From NCBI GenBank assembly GCA_964500435.1, contig CAZCNL010000006.1, positions 1-64,000 of the forward strand: a stretch of 64,000 bases of DNA, written 5' to 3'. Both the position numbers and the translations under genes were made by a program. The notes below the pieces were generated by a model. It made no database searches, had not been told where the DNA came from, and worked only from the letters and a program-made list of their open reading frames with translations. This document shows positions 1 to 10,200 of the stretch, in pieces (position 1 is the first letter of the stretch; each line of letters opens with the position of its first letter). The stretch is from GWF2-33-9 sp964500435 (GTDB lineage: Bacteria > Bacteroidota > Ignavibacteria > Kapaibacteriales > UBA2268).

Positions 1-343
1 TTTGTTGAATTATTTGCTGGTGTTAATAATGTTACTTGTCCCGGTGGATTTGGTAATGTCGTAAAGTTCCATACTGCTGACCAAGGTCCATCGCCTCCTG
101 CATTTGTCCCAAGTACTCGCCAATAATATTTTGTGTTTTTGGCAAGTGATGAATATGTAAAACTTGTTGTTGCTATTCCTGTTTGATTGTATACTATGTT
201 TGTAAAGTTTACATCTGTTGCTATTTGTAATTTATATGTATTTGAATTTGCTTCTGCTTGCCAGCTTACATTACCATCTATTGCTATATTTGTTGAATTA
301 TTTGCTGGTGTTAATAATGTTACTTGTCCCGGTGGATTTGGTA
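1..343. repeat. Perfect 55-bp direct repeat marking a 288-bp Fn3-encoding unit
   Basis: Bases 1-55 and 289-343 are identical over 55 bp. The 288-bp spacing equals 96 codons, the length of one Fn3 module of the minus-strand propeller protein. The repeated part encodes the linker and first strand of successive modules (PPGQVTLLTPANNST). The units beyond the shared 55 bp have diverged, so this looks like a recently duplicated or gene-converted domain boundary. More copies may lie left of the window. Confidence 0.9.
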
Positions 344-2921
344 CGGTAGTGAAAGTATAAGTGGTTCCACCATCATTTGACCATAATCCGTAAGCGTTAT
401 CATCAATTGCTCTGACTTTCCAATAATAAGTTTTGCTATATTGTAATACCTCTGCTGGTTGAACAATATAAGAATTTGATGCAATGTTTGTTTTATGAAC
501 AATGGGATTATTGAATTGAATATTATCAGCAATGATGAGTTCATATTTATCTGCTAAGTTTACAGCATTCCAAGTCAATGTAGGTGTGATGCTTACATTT
601 GTCGAACTATTCGAAGGTGCAGTTAATTGCACAGCTTCTCCACTGAAAATTGGTGATTCCCATATACCTCTTCCATATGTTGCAATTTTCATTTTTGAAA
701 ATGCTGGTTGTAATTCAATTTCATTTACAACAACATTAGGTAAATTGGAGTTAAAATCAACCCAAGATGTTTGACCTGGGTCAAGATAGAACACACCAAT
801 ATCAGTTCCTACGTATAATCTATTAGTATTCTTTTGATAAACAATAGTATTCACAGGTAAATTAGGTAAATTATACGATATATTTGTCCAAGTTGAACCA
901 CCATCAGTCGAGTAAAATACTTTATTCCCACTACTATATCCTGAGAAAGAGCCATAAATAACAAGCGGCGTTGTTGGTTTAATTGCCAAGTATGTCAAAT
1001 AAAGGCTGCTTGGCAAAGTTTTTGTACTCCAATTACTTCCACCATCAGTTGACATCATCAAATCATTTCCATGGCTTGCATAAATATAGGTTCCATTATC
1101 TGGATCGACGTGAAGTACATTTAAAGTCGAAGTTGACGAAAATGATGATATCTTTGACCAACTCGCACCTCTATCAGTTGTTTTATAAATATTACGATAT
1201 CCTATAAAAAGAGTTTGTGGGTTAGTTGGATGTTGCACATATGGTGTAACCCAAGAGCCCGCTTCACTCGAAAAACTTGAAGGTGAAACCCAATCGTAAA
1301 AATTATTACCGCCATCTGATGAACGTAGTATTCGACCATAGTATAATTCACCATATTGATAATCTGTTGTAGAATTATCAACAATACATTCCATACCATC
1401 ACCACCTATAACATCTTGCCAGGTCGAATTCACATAATTTTTTGTTCCATTATCTTGGGCACCAGCAATCCAAACCTTTGAATTAGTTTGAGATGCACCA
1501 ATACGGTAAAATTGTGTGATAACAAGACCTGAACCTAACCAGTTCCAATTTGTACCACCATTTGTTGTTTTATAAATACCGCCATCACAACCGTTATAAA
1601 GCCTATTTGTTCCAGGAGCGAACCATAAATCATGTTGGTCAGCGTGAACAGCAGGCACACCATCTCCCCACCAATGTGCGTTAATTGCCCAATTTACACC
1701 GCCATTTGTTGATTTCCAAATGTTCACACCACCAGTATATATTGTATTTATATTTGACTGGTCAACAGCGATACATAAATCATACCAACCTTGACCACCT
1801 GAATCGCTACCACTTGATTCCCAGCCTAACAAATTTGGAGAAGTTGCTTGCGTTGTCCAAGTATCTCCACCATCTGTCGAACGATAAAGTCCCATAAAAC
1901 CCGAACTCGAATTCGACATCAAAGCATAAACGTAATTTGAATTTGCGGGCGAAACTCCTAATGCAACTCTTTGAGCAGACGATGGTAATCCATTTGTTAA
2001 TTGTGTCCAGTTTGTTCCACCGTTTGTTGAGCGGTAAATATATGAACCAGAAGCATAAATTACAGATGAATTGCCCGGCTTGAATTCCATATCTTTTACA
2101 GACATTGAGCTAAACACCTGACTCCAACTTGCTCCTGCATCAGTAGTTTTATAAATACCAAAGGAACCACCTGCATACAATATGCTTGAATTAGTTGGGT
2201 CAATTAACAATCTGCTTATTGTTCTCAATTGAGATTGTGTCCAGTTTAGCCCTGTTGTATTCCAAGTGTTTCCTCCATCAGTAGATTTCATTACACCAAC
2301 ACTATAAGCATCGGAAGCATCGCCATCACCCGTTGCGATATAGACAATATTCGAATTATTTTTATCGATGATTACATCTGTAACACCAATACTTCCTAAC
2401 TCGTCTGTTGTTGTGGTCCAAGACGTACCGCCATTTGTTGATTTCCATAATCCGCCGCTTGCTGCTCCAATGTATATTACACTGGAATTATTTGGATCTT
2501 CACGAACGGTATTAATGCGCCCTAACCCGGCATAACCACCTGGAGAGCTTGTTGGTCCAAGAGAAGTCCAATTTGCCAGAGATTGAATTTTATTTTTATC
2601 CTTTTTATTAAATTCATTTGCTTTTTGAAAAGCTTTCAGTTCTGTATAAGTTTGATTTGGATTTGGGAATTCACCAGTAGGATATACTCTTGGAGTCCAA
2701 AACCATTCCCAGCGTTTAAATGGCTTCCAACCTTTACCTTTGGCAGTGGAATCTTTCCCCGCCCAATATTGATAAAATGCTTGTTGAATGTCATAGAAAT
2801 TATACGTGCCAGTTTGTGAATTTGCTGGTTTTTGCCGCTTTAAGTTCTCAATCCAAGGTTGTGCAAAAAGTGTGTTTGATACTAAAAACACAATGATTAT
2901 TAAGTAAAGGTATTTTTTCAT
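1..2921 (-). CDS. Secreted BNR/VPS10-type beta-propeller protein with Fn3 repeats (C-terminus beyond window)
   Basis: About 973 residues are visible; the reading frame is open to the left edge, so the gene is partial. It starts at an ATG at 2921 with a clear signal peptide (residues 1-21, MKKYLYLIIIVFLVSNTLFA, cleaved before QPW). Residues about 100-720 contain many copies of the Asp-box/BNR pattern (GGLWKSTNGG, STDGGNTW, KTTDAGASW, RSTNGGTNW), the hallmark of sortilin/VPS10-like and sialidase-type propellers. Fn3-like modules follow at about 763-858 and 859-954, with a third starting at about 955; their typical strands read YYWKVRA and YYWRVLG. Proteins of this build in Bacteroidota usually end in a T9SS sorting domain, which would lie outside the window. 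No catalytic residues are evident, so a surface adhesion or binding role is inference. The antisense ORFs in this region are shadows. Confidence 0.85.
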   Translation of the reverse strand, partial: MKKYLYLIIIVFLVSNTLFAQPWIENLKRQKPANSQTGTYNFYDIQQAFYQYWAGKDSTAKGKGWKPFKRWEWFWTPRVYPTGEFPNPNQTYTELKAFQKANEFNKKDKNKIQSLANWTSLGPTSSPGGYAGLGRINTVREDPNNSSVIYIGAASGGLWKSTNGGTSWTTTTDELGSIGVTDVIIDKNNSNIVYIATGDGDASDAYSVGVMKSTDGGNTWNTTGLNWTQSQLRTISRLLIDPTNSSILYAGGSFGIYKTTDAGASWSQVFSSMSVKDMEFKPGNSSVIYASGSYIYRSTNGGTNWTQLTNGLPSSAQRVALGVSPANSNYVYALMSNSSSGFMGLYRSTDGGDTWTTQATSPNLLGWESSGSDSGGQGWYDLCIAVDQSNINTIYTGGVNIWKSTNGGVNWAINAHWWGDGVPAVHADQHDLWFAPGTNRLYNGCDGGIYKTTNGGTNWNWLGSGLVITQFYRIGASQTNSKVWIAGAQDNGTKNYVNSTWQDVIGGDGMECIVDNSTTDYQYGELYYGRILRSSDGGNNFYDWVSPSSFSSEAGSWVTPYVQHPTNPQTLFIGYRNIYKTTDRGASWSKISSFSSTSTLNVLHVDPDNGTYIYASHGNDLMMSTDGGSNWSTKTLPSSLYLTYLAIKPTTPLVIYGSFSGYSSGNKVFYSTDGGSTWTNISYNLPNLPVNTIVYQKNTNRLYVGTDIGVFYLDPGQTSWVDFNSNLPNVVVNEIELQPAFSKMKIATYGRGIWESPIFSGEAVQLTAPSNSSTNVSITPTLTWNAVNLADKYELIIADNIQFNNPIVHKTNIASNSYIVQPAEVLQYSKTYYWKVRAIDDNAYGLWSNDGGTTYTFTTVPNPPGQVTLLTPANNSTNIAIDGNVSWQAEANSNTYKLQIATDVNFTNIVYNQTGIATTSFTYSSLAKNTKYYWRVLGTNAGGDGPWSAVWNFTTLPNPPGQVTLLTPANNST

Positions 2922-2951
2922 AAAAATCCTAATATTTTATAATAATATTTT

Positions 2952-2959
2952 CAAATTTA
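2952..2959 (-). promoter_or_regulatory. Possible -7 promoter element of the propeller gene
   Basis: On the minus strand this reads TAAATTTG, matching the Bacteroidota -7 consensus TAnnTTTG, 30 bp upstream of the ATG. No TTTG -33 element sits 19-20 bp further upstream, so support is weak. The rest of 2922-3108 is very AT-rich. It holds one all-A/T 11-bp hairpin (2974-2984 with 2992-3002) that lacks a T-tract and is not clearly a terminator. Confidence 0.3.
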
Positions 2960-3108
2960 AATAATATTGATTAATTAAATATTAAAATAATTAATATTTA
3001 ATCATATCATTTATATAGATGACACTATGTAATATATTATTATTTTTATAACTACTGGAATGAAATATAAATAATAATTATATCAATTATAATCTTAAAA
3101 TCAAGGTA

Positions 3109-3969
3109 TTAAATAATTTTTTCATAATTTTGATTTTTAATAATTATTTTTTCTTTATTTGTAATTTTATTGTTTAATAATAACCGTTGAATATTTTCAA
3201 TTTGGGTTAAAATTTTATGAGTGAGAAGGTATATTAAAATTGCGATTAAAGGCATAATCGTGTAAACAATGTGCAGTATGTTATTTCCATAAATAAGTCC
3301 AAAAATTAATGGTGTATTTTTCGGATTACTGCTTTCTTTTATTTGAATTATATATCTTCCAAAATATTCTACAACCAATAAGACTACAAAGTACGAAAAC
3401 CATGTAATAATAATATTAAGTGGCAAACTCCCAATTTTTTTCCGAATGAATGTAAAAAAAAATAAAATCCCATTTAGCCCCAGATACCATAAAAAAAATG
3501 CCCATAAATTAAATCCGGGTGAATTCAACTCATCAACGTTATAATGGTATTGATAGAAACCTACCCAAAAAAAAGCAATAACAAATGATGCAATTGTTAT
3601 ACTTATAATTTCTTTGGTTAGATGTTGAATGAATGGGAATTTTGGTTTATTTTCAACTATTATTTTTGTCAAATAACCTGCTAAAAAACCAATAATAATA
3701 TCAAATATTTGGTCTTTAAATGTTTCTGGTTTATATACATTGAGTGCAAAATACAATAAAGCAATTTCCAAAATTTCCCAACCTAACAAAATTGCAAAAA
3801 GGTTGATTAATTTATTTTTTACATTAAAATAAAAGAAGAGAATTATAATTATTATTCCCGAAATTATATGTTCGATTGACCAATAATCGAAAAAGAAAAA
3901 GGAGTTTTCATATATTTTTACATACAACCATGCTGTTGCTTTATGAAATTCATTTATTATTTCTGTCAT
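3109..3969 (-). CDS. Polytopic membrane protein, unknown function
   Basis: I place the start at the ATG at 3969 (286 aa) rather than the longer in-frame start at 4062, because the upstream gene's TGA overlaps this ATG as ATGA, a classic coupling arrangement. About 7-8 hydrophobic segments are visible. The N-terminal part contains WSIEHIISG, then LLGWEILEIALLYF and QIFDIIIGFLAGY, a spacing of conserved His, Trp-Glu and Asp reminiscent of small VanZ/DUF2238-like membrane proteins, but this similarity is weak. The C-terminus is Lys/Asn-rich and probably cytoplasmic. It forms a two-gene unit with the upstream membrane protein. I do not recognise the family and give no function. Confidence 0.65.
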   Translation of the reverse strand: MTEIINEFHKATAWLYVKIYENSFFFFDYWSIEHIISGIIIIILFFYFNVKNKLINLFAILLGWEILEIALLYFALNVYKPETFKDQIFDIIIGFLAGYLTKIIVENKPKFPFIQHLTKEIISITIASFVIAFFWVGFYQYHYNVDELNSPGFNLWAFFLWYLGLNGILFFFTFIRKKIGSLPLNIIITWFSYFVVLLVVEYFGRYIIQIKESSNPKNTPLIFGLIYGNNILHIVYTIMPLIAILIYLLTHKILTQIENIQRLLLNNKITNKEKIIIKNQNYEKII

Positions 3970-4439
3970 TTTTTTTGGCTTCTTATGAAAAAGTGCAATT
4001 TTGTTTTGAAGATTATTATGTAAATCAATGGTAAACTTATTAATGAAATTGACATCACCCAAATAAAAGCTAAACCAAAAACTGTAAAAGTTGAAATTAT
4101 TAAAAATATTGAGTTGATTATTATTGCTAATAAGAAGCTATCTACTCTAATTTTATAATAAGCAACATATTCAATTTTTTCTTGCGTTATTGCTAATAAA
4201 TTAACACCTAAAATAAAGAAAAAAACAATAATTTCTTCGCTTAAATTATTTTGAACAAATGTAAAGCTTTTTTTCTGAAAATAATCTGAATAAATAGCAA
4301 AGACATTGCAATCTAATAACGAGAGTTTAATACCAAGTGTAAACCTGATAATATAAAAAATAAACCCTATAAGTAATGATATATATGCAATATATTTAAA
4401 CTTATAGGGCAATAAATATTTAATTAATTTTTCACTCAT
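3966..4439 (-). CDS. Small membrane protein, unknown function
   Basis: A 157-residue protein with about four hydrophobic segments (near residues 16-35, 65-85, 100-120 and 122-145) and basic ends (MSEKLIKYLLPYKFK at the start, IRSQKK at the end). It starts at ATG 4439. Its TGA shares bases with the ATG of the next gene (ATGA at 3966-3969), so the two proteins are probably made together and may form one membrane complex. No diagnostic motif was recognised. The base composition matches the neighbouring AT-rich genes. The call rests on frame length, hydrophobic organisation and the coupled overlap. Confidence 0.6.
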   Translation of the reverse strand: MSEKLIKYLLPYKFKYIAYISLLIGFIFYIIRFTLGIKLSLLDCNVFAIYSDYFQKKSFTFVQNNLSEEIIVFFFILGVNLLAITQEKIEYVAYYKIRVDSFLLAIIINSIFLIISTFTVFGLAFIWVMSISLISLPLIYIIIFKTKLHFFIRSQKK

Positions 4440-4462
4440 TGTGTATAAACAGTTCGTAAAAT

Positions 4463-5122
4463 TTAAATAATTACTGAGCTTATTTCTGTACCATCTTCCA
4501 TTACAAAACTAACAAAAACAAGTCCAAATTTATGATTTGCTTTCATAATAATTTTTTTGACACCTGGTATTCTTGAATCTTGTTCGACAGTAATTGTTTT
4601 AATCAACATAAGTCCCCAACGAAAATCATCAGTTGTTGATTTTGCAGTAACTGTTCTTGTAATAGTTGTACCATCTGATTTTGTTAATTTATATGTATCT
4701 CCAACATTTGCACTATATTTTACAATTGTATGTGCTTTTCCGTCTTTATTGTTATAATCTTGAATTCCATCGGTTGTAATTTTAAGTTTCATATCCGCAT
4801 TAATATTCCCATTTTCGTCTTTGACACTTGGAGGAAGTAAACTTGCAAGAAGAGCTAATTCGCTAACATTTGAAATATTTGCTGTAATATGTAAGGTGAC
4901 AACTCCGTTATCATTTTTTGTAACTGTGATAGAATTATCAACGTCCTTATAAGTCCCATTTATTTTTAAGGAACCCGTAAATTTTTCACCAACTTTGGCA
5001 TAATCGACATCTGTGGAACCTCCTAAATCATTTGGTCCTTCTTTTGGTCCAAAAATTTGGTCACAGGAACTTAATAAAACAACGCTTGAAAGAAACATAA
5101 AAAAGAAAAATAATTTTTTCAT
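4463..5122 (-). CDS. Predicted lipoprotein
   Basis: A 219-residue protein starting MKKLFFFFMFLSSVVLLSSC. The lipobox LSSC places the lipid-modified cysteine at residue 20. After an acidic/glycine linker the mature part looks like an all-beta domain (KVGEKFTGSLKINGTYKD, DGTTITRTVTAKS). No catalytic motif was found. GGAG lies just upstream of the ATG, and a promoter-like element lies 28 bp upstream. The gene ends 23 bp before the coupled membrane-protein pair on the same strand, so co-transcription is possible. Location is probably the periplasmic face of the outer or inner membrane. Function is unknown. Confidence 0.75.
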   Translation of the reverse strand: MKKLFFFFMFLSSVVLLSSCDQIFGPKEGPNDLGGSTDVDYAKVGEKFTGSLKINGTYKDVDNSITVTKNDNGVVTLHITANISNVSELALLASLLPPSVKDENGNINADMKLKITTDGIQDYNNKDGKAHTIVKYSANVGDTYKLTKSDGTTITRTVTAKSTTDDFRWGLMLIKTITVEQDSRIPGVKKIIMKANHKFGLVFVSFVMEDGTEISSVII

Positions 5123-5150
5123 AACACCACTCCTTATAAATATATCAAAG

Positions 5151-5181
5151 CAAATTTAATAAATTATTATGAATTATGCAA
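5151..5181 (-). promoter_or_regulatory. Candidate Bacteroidota-type promoter of the lipoprotein gene
   Basis: On the minus strand TTG (5181-5179), a 20-bp spacer and TAAATTTG (5158-5151) resemble the TTTG-N19-TAnnTTTG promoter. The -7 element ends 28 bp before the lipoprotein ATG at 5122. The -33 box is only a partial match. Confidence 0.45.
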
Positions 5182-5247
5182 CACTTTTTATTAAATTTTC
5201 GTAATTTATTACATTATTTTTTTACTTTTTTAATAAATGGAGCATTA

Positions 5248-5961
5248 ATGAGTATTAACGATAATTTTTGGGGACAAAACATTAGAAAAATTTTTTCAGG
5301 ATTAATTTTCCTTATAATTGGATTTATTTTACTATTAAATAATTTTAATTTTATTCCTGAAATTTATAAGGAATATCTTTTTTCTTGGGAAGCAATTTTA
5401 TTAATTGTTGGATTATTTTTAATCTTAGGTAAAAGCGGTCGATTTATTGGTTCACTTGTTATCATTTTTAGTTTGTTTTCATTTTTTACACATTATTTTC
5501 ATTGGGAAATTTCAATCGGTAAAGTGTTTTTCCCTGCTTTGTTAATTTTAATTGGGCTTTCAATTATTTTCAAACGTTCTTGGCATCAAAGAAAATCAAT
5601 GCATTCAAATTATAAAGGCACTTTGGGATATATTGACGAAACAATAATTTTCAGCGGCAGCGAAATCCTTTATACCGAACCTATTTTCAAAGGTGGTAAC
5701 ATAACTTCAATTTTCGGAGGTTGCAAACTTGATTTATCTCGAACTACTTTGCCTGAAGGTACCACAACATTGGATATCACGGCAATTTTTGGTGGTATCG
5801 AAATAACCGTTCCTGATGGTTGGAAAGTTGTTAATAAAGTTACTGGAGTTTTTGGTGCTTTTGAAGATAAAAGATATAATAAATTAGCAAATAGTAACAT
5901 TTATGAATTAGTAATTACTGGTACTGCGATTTTTGGTGGCGGTGAGTTACGCTCCAAATAA
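5248..5961 (+). CDS. LiaF-like membrane protein
   Basis: A 237-residue protein. I chose the ATG at 5248 because GGAG precedes it and the family usually starts just before its first membrane helix; an in-frame ATG at 5176 would add 24 residues. The N-terminal half has about four membrane helices (IFSGLIFLIIGFILLLN, then AILLIVGLFLILG and following), as in the LiaF/DUF5668 membrane domain. The C-terminal half repeats short beta-strands containing FGG (SIFGGCKLDLS, AIFGGIEITVPDGW, AIFGGGELRS), typical of the LiaF C-terminal domain. In Firmicutes LiaF restrains the LiaSR cell-envelope stress system. No LiaS/LiaR pair lies beside it here, so an envelope-sensing role is only inferred. The gene converges on the site-2 protease gene. 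Confidence 0.75.
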   Translation: MSINDNFWGQNIRKIFSGLIFLIIGFILLLNNFNFIPEIYKEYLFSWEAILLIVGLFLILGKSGRFIGSLVIIFSLFSFFTHYFHWEISIGKVFFPALLILIGLSIIFKRSWHQRKSMHSNYKGTLGYIDETIIFSGSEILYTEPIFKGGNITSIFGGCKLDLSRTTLPEGTTTLDITAIFGGIEITVPDGWKVVNKVTGVFGAFEDKRYNKLANSNIYELVITGTAIFGGGELRSK

Positions 5962-5976
5962 TTGCTTATTTATATA

Positions 5977-7020
5977 TTATTTGAAAAATAATGCATTAAA
6001 TGAAAAGCTGGAAATTAGCATAAAAAGTGCAAACCACCCTAACAGCATTCGATTTTTCGAGATTTGTGTTTCGTCCATTGCCGCAGGGTGGTCTAATTTA
6101 ATAAAGAATTTGCCAATTAATCCCCAAATTAACCAACCAGACCAAAATTCTTGTAATAATGGAAAGTGATTATAAAGAACTGCTAATTTCGTAACTATTG
6201 TAGATTGTATTGTAAGCATTAATGAACTATTAAAATTACTATCTTTTAAAAACATATATACTTCATTTAAGGAGCCTATGGAGCCTATAATAACCATTAT
6301 CCACATTGTGATACGTGCAACACGAGAGTGAACTTTCCTCCCAAACATCGAGTATAATATATGTCCTCCATCTAATTGACCTATTGGAAGTAAATTCATC
6401 GTAGTTACAAATAAACCAAACCAACCAACATTTAAAAACGGAAAATGGTAAATCTCATTCATCGGTGGGATAAAATATCCTGTTGGTACAAGTATTTTTA
6501 TTAATAAATGATATAGCAAAGTGTCCCCAAAATGTAAACCAACGTCTGGTATTCCACCTCCAAATTGGGTCAAATATTCGGGATGTATCGCAATTATATC
6601 ATTATATGTTGGTAAATTTAAAACTCCAATTATTAAGAATATCACACTAACAATATAACCTGCTAATGGACCGGCTATTCCAATATCGAAAAGGGCTTTT
6701 CGACTTGGTATTGGTTCTTTTATTCTGATAATTGCACCAAAGGTTCCGAAATTTAAGACTATAGGAACAGGAAAAGGAATATAATAAGGTAAAGTTGTTC
6801 GTACTTTGTGATATCTTGCGGCAAAGTAATGACCAAATTCATGAAATGATAAAAATGTCAAAATTAATATTGCGTAAGTTACTCCGACTTCCCAATTGTT
6901 CACTTCCAAATAATCTTTATTCGCCCATTGGGTACCTGCCATCATACAAGTTAAAAAAGTTAAGATAAAAAGTAATATGTATTTCCAGTAGTTTTCTCTT
7001 TTGTATGTTATATTGTCCAT
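5977..7020 (-). CDS. Site-2 protease (M50) family membrane metalloprotease
   Basis: A 347-residue polytopic protein. The zinc motif HEFGH lies at residues 60-64 (FLSFHEFGHYFAARYH), and the second metal-ligand region reads NLLPIGQLDGGH. Both are hallmarks of intramembrane site-2 proteases (family M50). No PDZ domain is apparent, so it belongs with the short S2P proteins. A longer TTG start at 7080 is possible, but I prefer ATG 7020, because the TTG lies inside a promoter-like TAATTTTG element on the minus strand (7078-7085). Such enzymes cut transmembrane segments of regulators or signal-peptide remnants; the substrate here cannot be read from sequence. It is transcribed convergently with the LiaF-like gene. 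Confidence 0.85.
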   Translation of the reverse strand: MDNITYKRENYWKYILLFILTFLTCMMAGTQWANKDYLEVNNWEVGVTYAILILTFLSFHEFGHYFAARYHKVRTTLPYYIPFPVPIVLNFGTFGAIIRIKEPIPSRKALFDIGIAGPLAGYIVSVIFLIIGVLNLPTYNDIIAIHPEYLTQFGGGIPDVGLHFGDTLLYHLLIKILVPTGYFIPPMNEIYHFPFLNVGWFGLFVTTMNLLPIGQLDGGHILYSMFGRKVHSRVARITMWIMVIIGSIGSLNEVYMFLKDSNFNSSLMLTIQSTIVTKLAVLYNHFPLLQEFWSGWLIWGLIGKFFIKLDHPAAMDETQISKNRMLLGWFALFMLISSFSFNALFFK

Positions 7021-7131
7021 TTCTTGGTTTTTATAAATTATAAAAGACGAAATTTTTATAATATATTTAATTAATTTCAAAATTACTCACATTAAAAAAT
7101 TTCCCTTTCTTTCCACCTGACATTAATTTAT

Positions 7132-7171
7132 AAAAAAATTGGAGGCTGACATCTACGACAACCTCCAATTT
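7132..7171 (-). terminator. Rho-independent terminator after rpoC
   Basis: A perfect 10-bp stem pairs 7136-7145 with 7162-7171 (AAATTGGAGG with CCTCCAATTT) around a 16-nt loop. On the minus strand it is followed by a T-run. It lies 34 bp downstream of the rpoC stop and ends the ribosomal/RNAP transcript. Confidence 0.85.
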
Positions 7172-7204
7172 GTTTCATTGATTTTTTAAAAATTAAATTT
7201 AAAA

Positions 7205-10200
7205 TTATTCTTCAGTTGGAATTTGGTCAATTACTGGTTCCAGTGCATCATCATATTCAACTTTTTCTTCATATTTATCAGGATTGATAACACGATTTTT
7301 TCTGCCGAAAATATCGCCAACATCTGATTCAATGATCATTGATTGATATGAACGCAATCCTGTTCCAGCCGGAATTGGTTGACCAACGATAATATTTTCT
7401 TTCAATCCTAAGAATCTATCTGAACGTGCGTGAATTGCTGCATCTGATAAAACTCTGGTTGTTTCTTGGAATGATGCTGCGGAAAGCCAGCTATCTGTTT
7501 GTAACGATACTTGTGTAATTCCAAGTAATATAGGTTCGGAAATTGCGTTTTCTGCTTGTCGTGCTTCTGCTAATTTTGCTTCATTTTTCTTCATTAATGA
7601 ATTTATTTCACGGAAGCGTTTTTTGGAAACTAATTGCCCTTCGGAGAAATTAGTGTCACCTGGGTCAGTTATGACAACCATATTTTTCAACTCTTGGTTC
7701 TCTTCGTCAAAGCGAATACGGTCAACCAAATCATTTTCTAAAAATACGGAATCGCCACTTTCGGTAATTCTAACTTTCTGCATCATTTGACGTACGATTA
7801 CTTCGATGTGTTTATCACTAATTTTCACACCTTGCATACGATACACATCTTGGATTTCATTTACGAGATATTCTTGGACAGCAAAAGGTCCTTTGATTCT
7901 CAAAATATCGTGAGGATTAATTGCACCTTCTGTGATTCTATCGCCTGCTTTAACAAAATCTCCTTCTTGAACTAAAACATAGCGACCTGCAGGAACACTA
8001 AATTCAAGGGTAGTCAAACCGTCATGGGATGTGATAACAATAACTCTTTGACCACGCTTCATTTTTCCAAAGGTTACAACACCATCGATTTCTGCTACAA
8101 CTGCTGGGTTTTGTGGAGCTCTTGCTTCAAACAACTCTGTTACTCGAGGCAAACCTCCTGTAATATCACGAGTACGTCCGTAATCTCTTGGTATTTTTGC
8201 TAAATGTGTACCAATACTTATTATATCACCATCGTCAACCCGCAATTGTGCTTTTGATGGTATGTTATAGCTTTTTAAAATATTACCATTATCATCAATA
8301 ATATCAATTGATGGGTTTTTGCTTTTATCTTTTGAATCGAATACTATTTTAGTTATATGACCTGTTTGCTCATCATTTAATTCACGATATGTAACATTAA
8401 GTTCTAAATCACGATAACGAACTTTACCGCTAAACTCTGCGATAATTGTTGAATTGTATGGATCCCATTCATAAAGAATTTGCCCTTTTCGTACAATATC
8501 GCCTTCTTTTACTTTTATGTCTGAACCATAAGTTACATCGTATTTTGTTAATTCCCGGTTATTTGCTTCGTCCATTATTTTTATGATTCCACTATGGCCA
8601 ACTGAAACCATTGTCTCGCCATTAGGTGATTCATATGTTATATATCTTAAATTTTCAAACTCGATTTTACCGTCGAATTTTGCAGTAATCGAAGATTGAG
8701 ATACGTTCAATGTTGCAGCACCACCAGTGTGGAATGTTCGTAAGGTTAGCTGGGTACCTGGTTCACCGATTGATTGAGCTGCAATTGTTCCGACAGCTTC
8801 ACCAACATCAACTAATTTGCCTGAGGACAAGTTCCTACCGTAACATTTAGCACAAGTTCCTCTTTTGGATTGGCATGTCAGCACAGAACGTATTTTTACG
8901 CTTTCAATTGCTGATGATTCGATCTCATTTGCAATATCTTCGTCTATTACTTCACCAGCTTTGCATATAACTTTTTCGGTAATCGGATCAACAACATCAA
9001 CTAATGCAACTCGTCCTAAAATTCTTTCTTTTAATGTTTCTTTGATTTCTTCGCCATCTTTCAAAGCAGTTGTTTCAACGCCACGAATAGTGCCGCAATC
9101 TACTTCGGTTATAATCATATCTTGTGCTACGTCATGCAAACGACGTGTCAAGTATCCTGCATCTGCTGTCTTCAACGCTGTATCTGCCAAACCTTTTCTT
9201 GCACCGTGTGTTGATATGAAATATTCAAGTATCGACAATCCCTCTTTAAAGTTTGCTATAATTGGATTTTCAATCAACTCACCTGTAGAACCAGAAACTG
9301 ACTTTTTAGGTTTTGCCATCAATCCACGCATACCGGCTAATTGGCGAATTTGTTCCTTCGAACCACGTGCTTGGGAATCAAGCATCATAAAGAATGTATT
9401 AAAGCCTTGTTTATCTTTTTGTAATTCATTGTAGAGCTTATCTGCTACTGCACTCGTTGCACGTGACCAATCGTCAATAATTTTGTTATATCTTTCTCCA
9501 CTGGAAATCATACCACTACGGAACGCATTTTCGTAATTATCGATTCTTGTTTGAGTTCGTTCAATTATTTCTCTTTTTTCAGCAGGAACAATCACATCAG
9601 AGATGCTAACTGTCAATCCACCTCTTGTTGCCATTTCATATCCGAGATTCTTCATATCGTCTAAAAATTCTACTGTTCTTGCTAAGCCTGCTTTGCGGAA
9701 GCTTAGTCCAATAAAATGACGCAAGCGTTTCTTGGTTAGAAGTTCGTTGATAAATCCTAATTCTTTTGGAACTATTTGATTGAAAATCAAACGACCAACA
9801 GTTGTTTCAAGCATTTTTCCTTCATGACGAACGAAAACTCTCGAACCATACTCTAATTTTTCGGAATTCAAAGCAATTATTACTTCGTCGATTGAGCTAA
9901 ATGTCCTGTTTTCACCTATTGCCCCAGGTTTCATTTTTGTTAAATAATATAATCCAAGCACCATATCTTGCGATGGAACTGCAATTGGGTCTCCGTTTTG
10001 AGTATGCATAATGTTATTTGGAGCAAGCATTAATAACAACGCTTCTAATTGTGCTTCGTGGCTAAGTGGAACATGCACTGCCATTTGGTCGCCGTCGAAG
10101 TCAGCGTTAAATGCCGTACATACAAGTGGATGCAACTGAATTGCTTTACCTTCAATCAATCTTGGTTGGAATGCTTGAATACCTAATCTATGCAATGTCG

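Noticed and set aside
983..1405. Short ORFs on both strands within 983-1405
   Set aside because: All lie inside the large minus-strand propeller gene and are repeats-derived shadows.
3970..4062. Longer start of the 286-aa membrane protein
   Set aside because: It would overlap the upstream gene by 97 bp, while ATG 3969 forms a neat ATGA overlap.
7018..7080. TTG start extending the site-2 protease by 20 residues
   Set aside because: The TTG falls inside a TAATTTTG promoter-like element, and an ATG at 7020 gives a normal N-terminus.
8865..9434. Plus-strand ORF of 189 codons inside rpoC
   Set aside because: It lies antisense to a highly conserved part of rpoC, is Ser/Ile/Phe-rich as expected of a shadow frame, and has no recognisable family.
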